Assembly: GCA_946408145.1 (NCBI GenBank)
Contig: CAMJQX010000113.1
Coordinates: 1 to 5,613, forward strand
Length of the DNA: 5,613 nt
Source: an uncultured Clostridia bacterium
Lineage (GTDB): Bacteria > Bacillota_A > Clostridia > Oscillospirales > Oscillospiraceae
Reading direction: 5' to 3'
Below are positions 1 through 5,613 of this stretch, piece by piece. The position numbers and the translations under genes were made by a program. The notes beneath the pieces are model-generated. The model saw nothing but the letters and a program-made list of their open reading frames with translations. It searched no databases and was not told where the DNA came from. Within the stretch, counting starts at the first letter, position 1. Each line of letters opens with the position of its first letter.

Positions 1-2099
1 GCTGCGCTCCAGCCGTGGTTATAGGTGCCCACATTGTCGTTGAACTGCTCCCAGAGCGTGTCCCACTCGTCATGGAGCATCGGATCGTAGCGATCGAGCA
101 TCCGCTGCACAGCCAGATCGACACGGCCCATGACGCACAGCGCCTCCAGCACGTATTTCTCGGTAAAGGGGCTTGCCTCACAGGTGCTCGTCAGCACAGC
201 GCAGATCTGCTCATAGTCGCTCTCGTCAGCCAGCCCGGATAGAGCCAGCATGGCGTTCGCCCGATCATCCACGTTCTTGCTGTTTGCGCTGCGGAAGCCC
301 TCCGGCGTCGTATACGCCTCGCGCCATGCGGCCTTCATGGAATCCATCCGCTCGGTGAGAAACGCCTCGTCGTCCGTAATGGCGAGATCCGCCGCCAGCT
401 GACGCGTCAGATTCAATGCGTAATAATACAGGCCCACCTGCAGCAGCTCCGCGTCGATCTTATTGCCCCAGTCGTTCCACTGCCAGGAGCCCGCGCGGTA
501 TTTGGGCAGTCCGTTTTCCATCTCAAAGAGCTTGAGGTAATCGACGAAGGCCCGGTAATAGGCCGTCATGGTCTCGCTGTCGCCTGAATGGAGCCAGTAG
601 TGATAAGCGCTGGACATAAAGGCCAGGCTTTGGTTGGGGATCTCCTGCGGCTTGACGCTGGGGGCGCGGCTGGGGATCGCGCCGGAGTCTGTGGTCCAGG
701 CCACGCAGGCAAGGATCGCCTTTTTCGTCATGGCGAGCGCCCCCTCGTCATAGCCGTAGAGCGCGGCGTCGATCTGGTTGGAGGCGTCTCCCATATAGGG
801 GCCGCGCTCCCGCTCGGGGCAGTCCATGTAGGTGTCGCGCATGCAGATGGCGACGGTGTTCAGGCTCTCCTGCCACAGCTGATCCAGCGCGGCGTCGGAG
901 GAGCGGAAGGGCTCGACCCAGTCGCCGTTGAATTCGCTCTTGCGGTAGCCGAGCTTCGTAAAGGTCACGCCGGCCTCGGCCTCGATGATCAGCCTGGAGC
1001 CGGAGCGCCAGGGATAGTTTTCATAGCGCTGTGCGCCGGCTGCGGTGATGTAGGTGTCCTTGAAATTGGGGATGTTCTCCCGATCGGTATAGGTGTCGGT
1101 ATAGAAAGTCAGCTTTTTGCCGGCAGGCGCTTCCAGCTCGAAATACGCCGTGAACTGGATGTTTCCGGGCAGCTCCAGCACCAGGGTGGTGTCCTCGGTC
1201 AGCTCACGGTTCAGATAATCGGCGGCGTTGAGGCAATCGCTCAGTTCGTGGAAGCGGATCGGGAGGATGATCGGCGCATAGAGCGCGCCGAAGGGCAGAT
1301 CCCCGGGCCTGGCAATCAGGCTCGCATTTTCCCATGCGGAGTCGTCGTATCCGAGGCTCGTCCAGTCGCCGAGATCGTCACGGGCGTCAAAGAAAACGTT
1401 GCGCTCGGCCAGCATGGAGGATTGCTCATAACGAACATAATCCGCGCCGCCTGTCACGCGGTTTTTGTACGCCGTGTGGCGCTGAGCCTTCCAGCTTGCG
1501 TCAGACGCGATGATCGTATTGCCGAGCTTCATTTCAAACAGCAGGCCGGCCTGGGGGTATTCGTCCCCCTCTTCGTCCACGATTACAGGCATGATGGAGC
1601 CGTCGCCGCTGCGGCCGTTGAACGCAGCAAGCAGCGCGACGACATTCTCGCCGGCCTGGAGGTTTGTGATCTCCACCTCGTCGTAATAAGAGTCATAGGG
1701 CGTGGGCCCGCGCTTGAGCGAGCCGTCCAGAACCGTCAGCTCGCCGTTTATCCAGAGGACGTATTTGTCCGCCGCGGAGATGAAGGCCGTCGCCGAGGGC
1801 ACAGCCTCGTCCAGCGTAAAGGTTTTGCGGAAGGCAACGTAGCTGTCCTCGGAGCAGGCCTCCGTCCAGATCCAGTTGCCCGTCCAGTCGCTCTTCCGGT
1901 AGGCCTCGATGGCCTCCGTATATTTCAACTCGGAGCGGTCCGGCGCACCTCTGTCCGGGACGGCAGCCGTCTCCGCACTCTCCGCCGTTTCTGAGGGCAC
2001 GGACGCCGGCTCGCCGCTGTCCCCGCAGGCGGCGAGGCTCAGGGCGGAGGCGAGACAGAGCAGAAGGGCGATCCATCTGGCAAAGCGTTTCTTTTTCAT
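1..2099 (-). CDS. GH78-type alpha-L-rhamnosidase, lipoprotein (3' end outside window)
   Basis: Likely hydrolyses terminal alpha-L-rhamnose from glycosides on the cell surface, by the inverting mechanism of family GH78. Seen: 699 codons with no stop to the window edge. A type II signal peptide starts MKKKRFARW, followed by a hydrophobic core and lipobox LAAC (lipidated Cys25), then an Asp/Glu/Ser/Thr-rich linker to about residue 55. Residues ~60-240 resemble the lectin-like N-terminal domain of rhamnosidases (FRKTF, WINGEL, YYDEVEIT). Residues ~265-395 fit the second beta domain. The (alpha/alpha)6 catalytic domain starts near 400. The motif DCPERERGPYMGDA supplies Asp426, Glu431 and Asp438, with the same spacing as the acidic residues Asp567, Glu572 and Asp579 reported for Bacillus RhaB. 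Glu684 in TLWEQF, followed by NHGWSA, is the likely counterpart of the general base. Family members are usually about 900 residues, so the end of the barrel and the C-terminal beta domain are probably missing here. The start was chosen for its strong ribosome binding site and signal peptide. It is transcribed divergently from the GH3 gene. Substrate and linkage are not determined. Confidence 0.88.
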   Translation of the reverse strand, partial: MKKKRFARWIALLLCLASALSLAACGDSGEPASVPSETAESAETAAVPDRGAPDRSELKYTEAIEAYRKSDWTGNWIWTEACSEDSYVAFRKTFTLDEAVPSATAFISAADKYVLWINGELTVLDGSLKRGPTPYDSYYDEVEITNLQAGENVVALLAAFNGRSGDGSIMPVIVDEEGDEYPQAGLLFEMKLGNTIIASDASWKAQRHTAYKNRVTGGADYVRYEQSSMLAERNVFFDARDDLGDWTSLGYDDSAWENASLIARPGDLPFGALYAPIILPIRFHELSDCLNAADYLNRELTEDTTLVLELPGNIQFTAYFELEAPAGKKLTFYTDTYTDRENIPNFKDTYITAAGAQRYENYPWRSGSRLIIEAEAGVTFTKLGYRKSEFNGDWVEPFRSSDAALDQLWQESLNTVAICMRDTYMDCPERERGPYMGDASNQIDAALYGYDEGALAMTKKAILACVAWTTDSGAIPSRAPSVKPQEIPNQSLAFMSSAYHYWLHSGDSETMTAYYRAFVDYLKLFEMENGLPKYRAGSWQWNDWGNKIDAELLQVGLYYYALNLTRQLAADLAITDDEAFLTERMDSMKAAWREAYTTPEGFRSANSKNVDDRANAMLALSGLADESDYEQICAVLTSTCEASPFTEKYVLEALCVMGRVDLAVQRMLDRYDPMLHDEWDTLWEQFNDNVGTYNHGWSA

Positions 2100-2105
2100 G
2101 GCAAA

Positions 2106-2113
2106 CTCCTCCT
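2106..2113 (-). promoter_or_regulatory. Ribosome binding site of the rhamnosidase gene
   Basis: AGGAGGAG on the minus strand, 6 nt before the ATG at 2099. It is a near-perfect Shine-Dalgarno sequence and it fixes the start of the lipoprotein signal peptide. Confidence 0.85.
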
Positions 2114-2132
2114 ATGGTTTTCAGTTGATGTC

Positions 2133-2161
2133 ATTGTACGGAAAAAGCAGGAGGGGAAAAA
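2133..2161 (-). promoter_or_regulatory. Candidate promoter of the rhamnosidase gene
   Basis: On the minus strand, TACAAT (2138-2133) matches the -10 consensus at 5 of 6 bases. Seventeen bp upstream the -35 position holds TTTTTC (2161-2156), a poor match to TTGACA. A good -10 with a weak -35 is typical of an activator-dependent promoter. The end of the large dyad (2166) lies 4 bp upstream of this -35, where an activator would contact RNA polymerase. Transcription would start near 2126, giving a leader of about 27 nt. This is pattern-based only; no start-site data are available. Confidence 0.45.
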
Positions 2162-2165
2162 GACT

Positions 2166-2229
2166 TATCGCACAACCTTGACGCGAAGCGGCACAAGCTT
2201 ATGCTGCCCTGCGGAAAGGCTGTGCGATA
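2166..2229. promoter_or_regulatory. Shared operator: 64-bp dyad of four GCACAANCTT-like half-sites
   Basis: Seen: the sequence is an imperfect inverted repeat centred between 2197 and 2198. The outer 14-bp arms (2166-2179 and 2216-2229) match at 13 of 14 positions, and the central 20 bp (2188-2207) is a near-palindrome around AAGCTT. Within it are four related decamers: plus-strand GCACAACCTT (2170-2179) and GCACAAGCTT (2191-2200), and minus-strand GCATAAGCTT (2204-2195) and GCACAGCCTT (2225-2216). Each same-strand pair is spaced exactly 21 bp, two helical turns. Known: direct half-sites about 21 bp apart are typical of AraC/XylS-family activators such as AraC at araI. Inferred: one regulator bound here controls both divergent transcripts. 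The proposed start points lie outside the dyad, so it is more likely a DNA site than an RNA hairpin. Confidence 0.7.
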
Positions 2230-2233
2230 TTCC

Positions 2234-2262
2234 TTGTATGATCTGCCGGTTGTGCTATCCTC
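2234..2262 (+). promoter_or_regulatory. Candidate promoter of the GH3 operon
   Basis: TTGTAT (2234-2239) and TATCCT (2257-2262), with a 17-bp spacer, are weak -35 and -10 matches (3 of 6 and 4 of 6). They would hardly be called alone. They are listed because they fall exactly at the mirror positions of the rhamnosidase promoter elements about the operator centre, 4 bp beyond the operator edge. A start near 2269 would leave a leader of about 24 nt before the ATG at 2293. Alternatives are TATGAT at 2237-2242, which lacks a -35, and TTGACG (2178-2183) with TATGCT (2200-2205) inside the operator. Confidence 0.35.
2246..2255 (-). promoter_or_regulatory. Fifth, partial operator half-site
   Basis: The minus-strand decamer GCACAACCGG shares its first eight bases with the half-site GCACAACCTT. 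It lies 30 bp from the nearest half-site of the dyad, inside the -35/-10 spacer of the candidate GH3 promoter. If the regulator binds there it could modulate or repress that direction. It has no mirror partner on the rhamnosidase side. It may also be a chance match. Confidence 0.35.
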
Positions 2263-2279
2263 TCTATGAAACAAACTGC

Positions 2280-2286
2280 AGGAGGG
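2280..2286 (+). promoter_or_regulatory. Ribosome binding site deciding the GH3 start
   Basis: AGGAGGG lies 6 nt before the ATG at 2293. An in-frame ATG at 2266 would add nine residues but has no Shine-Dalgarno sequence before it and would place polar residues ahead of the MKRKNR signal start. The downstream ATG is therefore preferred. Confidence 0.85.
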
Positions 2287-2292
2287 TACAAG

Positions 2293-5241
2293 ATGAAAAG
2301 AAAGAACCGCTGGAAGCTTCCCACTGTATTGGCTGCGATCCTTGCCGTGATCCTCATGGCGGCGATCCCGGTCACGAACTACTACGCAACCATGATCAAC
2401 GCAGCGCTGGGCGCGGAAACGCAGAGAATCCTTCCCGATCCCGACGCGCAGATTTTTTACTGGACAGAGTATGACAGCGAGGAGGAGCTGAGCGCCAACG
2501 ACTGGGCGGTCTGCCGCCAGGTGGAAGCGGAGGGCGCCGCGCTCCTGCTCAACCGCGACCATGCGCTGCCGCTGGCCCCGGATGCAAAAATTTCACTCTT
2601 TTCCCAGTCGGCCGCCGACCCTGTTCTGACCGGAACAGGCTCCGCCTTTATGGCTACAGGCGACGCGGTGAGCTTATACAGTGCGCTGGAGGACAGCTTC
2701 GCTCCCGGCTGCGTCAACACCGAGCTGTGGAAGTTCTATAAGACCTCCGGCTATAAGCGGGTCAACGCCGACCTCTCCGGCGGAAGCCCCGATCAGTACC
2801 GCATCAACGAGGTACCCTGGGAGAAGTATCCCGACGCGCTCAAGAGCAGCTTCGCCGACTTCGGCGACTGCGCCATCGTCGTCTTCTCCCGTTCCTCCGG
2901 CGAGGGCGCGGATCTGCCCTCCGGGCTGGAGAGCCTTGCGGCGTACATGACGGACGGAGACTATCTGCAGCTCTGCCGGGAGGAGCGGGAGCTTCTCGAA
3001 AACCTGCAGGCGCTCAAGGAAGAGGGCGTCTTCCAAAAGATCGTGGTGCTGCTCAACTCCTCCAGCACGCTGCAGCTGGATTTCATCGACGATTACGATC
3101 TTGACGCCGTGCTCTGGGTCGGAAATCTGGGCATGAACGGCATCCCCGCGGTGGCTGATATCCTGGCGGGCAAGGTCAATCCCTCCGGCCGGATTGTGGA
3201 TACCTTTCTCAAGGACAACCATGCTTCTCCCGCCATGGCAAACTACAACGCCTTCCCGTACACAAACGCGGAGGCCTACGGGCTTGCTGCCGCGCAGAAC
3301 AACACAGCGCCCGGTATCGACAAATGCAACCTGAATTACGTCGTCTATCAGGAGGGGATCTATGTCGGCTACCGGTATTTTGAGACGCGCTACGAGGACT
3401 ATGTGCTCGGTCAGGGCAACGCGGGTGATTTTGACTACAGCGCGGAGGTCGCCTTCCCCTTCGGTTACGGCCTCAGCTACTCCGATTTTGTCTACTCGAA
3501 TTTTGCCGTCGAGGATGCGGGCGAGAGCCTGACGGTAAGTGTCGACGTGAAAAACGACTCCGCTGTTGACGGCAAGCACACGGTGCAGATCTACTTCCAG
3601 TCTCCGTATACCGAGTATGACCGCCTGAACGGGGTGGAAAAGGCCTCGGTGGAGCTCTGCGGCTTCGACAAAAAGGAGATCGCCGCGGGCACGACGGAAC
3701 ACTTTACGATCTCTGTCCGCAAGGACGATCTGACAAGCTATGACGCCAATCAGGCGCAAACCTATATCCTCGACGCCGGGGATTACTACTTTACTGTCGG
3801 CACGGACGCCCACAACGCCGTCAACAACATCCTGCTGGCAAAAGGGGCCGAGGAAGGACGCCTGATCGGCTCCGGCGACGCCTCTCTTACCGCAAAGTGG
3901 ACGGTCGCCGAGCTGGATACTGCGACCTATTCCCGTTCCAGCTATACCGGCAATCCGATCACCAATCAGTTTGACAACGCCGATCTGAACAAATACGAGG
4001 GCGCCGACGGGCAAAGCGTGACCTATCTCAGCCGTGCCGACTGGCTCGGCACCTGGCCGAGCACACAGCGTCTTTCCGTCACCGAAGCCATGTGGGCCGA
4101 CGGGCTGACCCATGAGGAGAGCGGCCGCGCCGCCATCGCCGAAAAAATGAAGGCGCTTTATTATGCCGATGCCGTGCCTGCGGAAACGGGAAAAAGCGGG
4201 AGCCTGAACGCCATTGATTTCGTAGATGTCGATTACAGCGATCCGGCCTGGGAGGAGCTGATTTCCCAGATCGGCTATGCGGATATGCTGGAGCTTGTGT
4301 ACAACGGCGCATACAACACCAAGGCGCTTCCCGCCATCAATCTCCCTGCCACGCAGGAGATGGACGGCCCTACCGGCTTCACCAAGAGCCTCATGGGCGG
4401 CGGCAGCGGCATGGCCTTTACTTCCGAGGACGTCATGGCTGCCACCTTTAACCGTGCGCTGATCACGGCGGTGGGCAAATGCATCGGCGAGGATATGATG
4501 CACGGCAATCAGGGCGCAAACGCCTCTGCCATCGCCGGCATCTATGCGCCCGGCGCCAACATTCACCGCAGCCAGTACCTCGGCCGCCACAACGAGTATT
4601 ACTCCGAGGACGGATGGCTCTCCGGAGAGATCTGCGCCGCGGAGGTGCAGGGCATCCGGGATCGGGGCGCGCTGGCCTTTGTCAAGCATTTCGCGCTCAA
4701 CGATCAGGAGGAAGGGCGCTACGGCATCTCCGTCTGGGCCAATGAACAGGCGATCCGCGAGCTGTATCTGGAGCCCTTTGAGGGGGCTGTCCGCGGGGGC
4801 GCCATGAACGTGATGTCCAGCTTCAACCGCATCGGCGTGGTCTGGTCCGGCTCCCACCGCGGTCTGATGACCGGCGTGCTCCGCGAGGAATTCGGCATGG
4901 AGGGCGCTGCCATCACCGATATGTCCATGAACGCCAAATGGATGGACTACCGCCTTGGCGTGCTGGCCGGTCAGGACTACTGGTGCGGGCAGAAAGGCGG
5001 CATGGGAACCTTGGACGGTTCAGAAGCCGATCCCGCGCTGAGCAGCGCTGTGGCAAGAGCGGCGAAAAATGTGGTCTATTCCGTGACGAGGACCAACGCC
5101 ATGAATATCGGCAACGCCACCGTGATCGCCGTCACGCCGACGTGGCAGATCGCCCTGAGAGCGGCTGCAGGCATCGTGTCCGCTTTCACGGTTGTGGGTA
5201 TTCTTTTCTGGATTCGGTTTGAAAGGAGAAAGAACGCATGA
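2293..5241 (+). CDS. GH3 glycosidase with reversed domain order, membrane-anchored (beta-glucosidase-like)
   Basis: A 982-residue retaining beta-glycosidase, probably releasing beta-linked glucose or a similar sugar outside the cell. A basic N-terminus (MKRKNR) and hydrophobic segment (~9-27, no lipobox) form a signal peptide or anchor. Residues ~70-385 are the alpha/beta sandwich that is normally C-terminal: EGAALLLN from Glu80, SSGEGADL with Glu204 as likely acid/base, NPSGRI, and EGIYVGYRYFET. FPFGYGLSYS (from 388) leads into an FnIII-like domain to ~512. The TIM barrel follows (~575-930), with DGPTG (Asp691), KHFALNDQEEGR (Lys798, His799) and GAAITDM, whose Asp876 is the expected nucleophile. 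A second hydrophobic helix (~955-975) ends in RFERRKNA. Sandwich before barrel is the reverse of most GH3 enzymes but is known in R. albus and B. fibrisolvens beta-glucosidases. Its stop overlaps the next gene's start by 4 bp. All expected catalytic residues are visible. Exact sugar specificity (glucose, xylose or other) cannot be read from the sequence. Confidence 0.92.
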   Translation: MKRKNRWKLPTVLAAILAVILMAAIPVTNYYATMINAALGAETQRILPDPDAQIFYWTEYDSEEELSANDWAVCRQVEAEGAALLLNRDHALPLAPDAKISLFSQSAADPVLTGTGSAFMATGDAVSLYSALEDSFAPGCVNTELWKFYKTSGYKRVNADLSGGSPDQYRINEVPWEKYPDALKSSFADFGDCAIVVFSRSSGEGADLPSGLESLAAYMTDGDYLQLCREERELLENLQALKEEGVFQKIVVLLNSSSTLQLDFIDDYDLDAVLWVGNLGMNGIPAVADILAGKVNPSGRIVDTFLKDNHASPAMANYNAFPYTNAEAYGLAAAQNNTAPGIDKCNLNYVVYQEGIYVGYRYFETRYEDYVLGQGNAGDFDYSAEVAFPFGYGLSYSDFVYSNFAVEDAGESLTVSVDVKNDSAVDGKHTVQIYFQSPYTEYDRLNGVEKASVELCGFDKKEIAAGTTEHFTISVRKDDLTSYDANQAQTYILDAGDYYFTVGTDAHNAVNNILLAKGAEEGRLIGSGDASLTAKWTVAELDTATYSRSSYTGNPITNQFDNADLNKYEGADGQSVTYLSRADWLGTWPSTQRLSVTEAMWADGLTHEESGRAAIAEKMKALYYADAVPAETGKSGSLNAIDFVDVDYSDPAWEELISQIGYADMLELVYNGAYNTKALPAINLPATQEMDGPTGFTKSLMGGGSGMAFTSEDVMAATFNRALITAVGKCIGEDMMHGNQGANASAIAGIYAPGANIHRSQYLGRHNEYYSEDGWLSGEICAAEVQGIRDRGALAFVKHFALNDQEEGRYGISVWANEQAIRELYLEPFEGAVRGGAMNVMSSFNRIGVVWSGSHRGLMTGVLREEFGMEGAAITDMSMNAKWMDYRLGVLAGQDYWCGQKGGMGTLDGSEADPALSSAVARAAKNVVYSVTRTNAMNIGNATVIAVTPTWQIALRAAAGIVSAFTVVGILFWIRFERRKNA
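5223..5229 (+). promoter_or_regulatory. Ribosome binding site of the Ig-like lipoprotein gene
   Basis: AAGGAGA within the last codons of the GH3 gene, 8 nt before the ATG at 5238. With the ATGA stop/start overlap it indicates translational coupling in one operon. Confidence 0.75.
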
Positions 5242-5613
5242 AAAGATGGCTCCCCTTACTGTTTGTATGTCTTCTGCTTCTCGCGGGCTGCTCAGGAAGC
5301 CCGGCGAAAGAGAGCGCGCAAACAGAAACCCCGCAGCAGGCATCGGAAACAGCCGTTCCCGACGCCGAACCTACCTTGGAAAAGCTCGAGATCGTGTCCA
5401 AGCCGGTGAAAATGAATTATGATTCCGGCGATACCTTCGATCCGACCGGTCTGCGGATCGACGCGCACATGTCCGACGGAAGCGTTCTCGAGGATGTGGC
5501 ATGGGAGATCGAAAACCCGATCATCGGCCCCAAAACCAGCGCGGTCAATATCAGCTGCATGGGCACGCGCCTGATGCTCTCCGTCACCGTAACCGTGAAG
5601 GGCAACACAGATC
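5238..5613 (+). CDS. Lipoprotein with bacterial Ig-like domain (partial, C-terminus outside window)
   Basis: Only the first 125 codons are present. MKRWLPLLFVCLLLLAGC is a type II signal peptide with lipobox LAGC, so Cys18 should be lipidated and the protein held on the outer face of the membrane. Residues ~19-48 form a linker rich in Ala, Glu, Gln, Thr and Pro. From ~49 the sequence resembles a bacterial Ig-like domain of the Big_3/Big_4 type: the segment YDSGDTFDPTGLRI, then a SDGS turn, and strands ending in LSVTVTVKG. Such domains act as spacers or weak carbohydrate- or wall-binding modules in surface enzymes of Firmicutes and do not reveal the main function, which must lie downstream. 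The 4-bp overlap with the GH3 gene and its own Shine-Dalgarno sequence suggest it is co-expressed with that enzyme. A further glycosidase or a binding protein is plausible, but this is inference. Confidence 0.85.
   Translation, partial: MKRWLPLLFVCLLLLAGCSGSPAKESAQTETPQQASETAVPDAEPTLEKLEIVSKPVKMNYDSGDTFDPTGLRIDAHMSDGSVLEDVAWEIENPIIGPKTSAVNISCMGTRLMLSVTVTVKGNTD

Noticed and set aside
588..1994. Open frame of 468 codons on the plus strand opposite the rhamnosidase gene
   Set aside because: It is antisense to a frame with a lipoprotein signal and GH78 catalytic motifs. Its composition is that of a shadow frame and it matches no family I recognise.
2178..2205. Plus-strand promoter TTGACG with 16-bp spacer and TATGCT inside the dyad
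   Set aside because: The -35 is good, but the element is buried in the proposed operator, breaks the promoter symmetry and would give a long leader. It remains an alternative if the operator is repressive.
2157..2229. Rho-independent terminator or attenuator on the minus strand (dyad followed by TCTTTTT)
   Set aside because: The stem is long and interrupted by several mismatches, its base is not GC-rich, and the T-run is separated from it by four bases. The better promoter for the rhamnosidase lies downstream of it, so it would not be in the transcript. A DNA operator explains the repeated decamers better.
2266..2292. Upstream in-frame ATG extending the GH3 protein by nine residues
   Set aside because: No Shine-Dalgarno sequence precedes it, whereas AGGAGGG stands 6 nt before the ATG at 2293, where a typical signal sequence begins.
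2100..2292. Small miniature transposon suggested by the inverted repeat arms
   Set aside because: No flanking target-site duplication is seen. The repeats resolve into evenly spaced short decamers rather than terminal ends of an element.
2674..4857. Long open frame (727 codons) on the minus strand opposite the GH3 gene
   Set aside because: It lies wholly antisense to a gene with clear GH3 motifs, its product is a low-complexity Gly/Ala/Val/Arg-rich mix with no recognisable domain, and no good ribosome binding site is evident. Open antisense frames are common in GC-rich coding DNA.

Overview
The window is a small glycoside-degradation locus with three genes around one divergent promoter region. 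It probably comes from a GC-rich member of the Clostridia (Oscillospiraceae/Ruminococcaceae-like gut Firmicutes). This is inferred from strong AGGAGG-type ribosome binding sites on every gene, two Gram-positive-style lipoprotein signal peptides, and a family 3 glycosidase with the reversed domain order known from Ruminococcus albus and Butyrivibrio fibrisolvens enzymes. The sequence does not fix the genus.

Layout. Positions 1-2099, minus strand: the first 699 codons of a lipoprotein-anchored GH78-type alpha-L-rhamnosidase. Its C-terminus lies beyond position 1. Positions 2100-2292: a 193-bp divergent control region. Positions 2293-5241, plus strand: a 982-residue GH3 glycosidase (beta-glucosidase-like). 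Its alpha/beta sandwich and FnIII-like domains come before the TIM barrel, and it has a hydrophobic segment at each end. Positions 5238-5613, plus strand: the start of a second lipoprotein, overlapping the GH3 stop codon by 4 bp (ATGA) and carrying a bacterial Ig-like domain. It runs off the right edge.

The control region is the most striking part. A 64-bp imperfect dyad (2166-2229) is built from four copies of a decamer close to GCACAANCTT. They form two direct-repeat pairs, each with 21-bp spacing, and the pairs face each other across an AAGCTT centre. A fifth, partial copy lies at 2246-2255. Candidate -35/-10 elements for the two directions lie at mirror-image positions around the same centre (between 2197 and 2198), and the two start codons are also nearly symmetric. 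The 21-bp direct repeats resemble AraC/XylS-family activator sites, so I infer one sugar-responsive regulator that switches on both sides together.

How the genes may work together (inference): the rhamnosidase would remove terminal alpha-L-rhamnose and the GH3 enzyme the exposed beta-linked sugar (typically glucose), both on the outer face of the membrane. Plant rhamnoglucosides such as rutinosides or neohesperidosides would fit, as would rhamnose-containing polysaccharide fragments. The Ig-like lipoprotein could be a further surface enzyme or binding protein. No transporter, regulator, RNA gene, mobile element or CRISPR array is visible.
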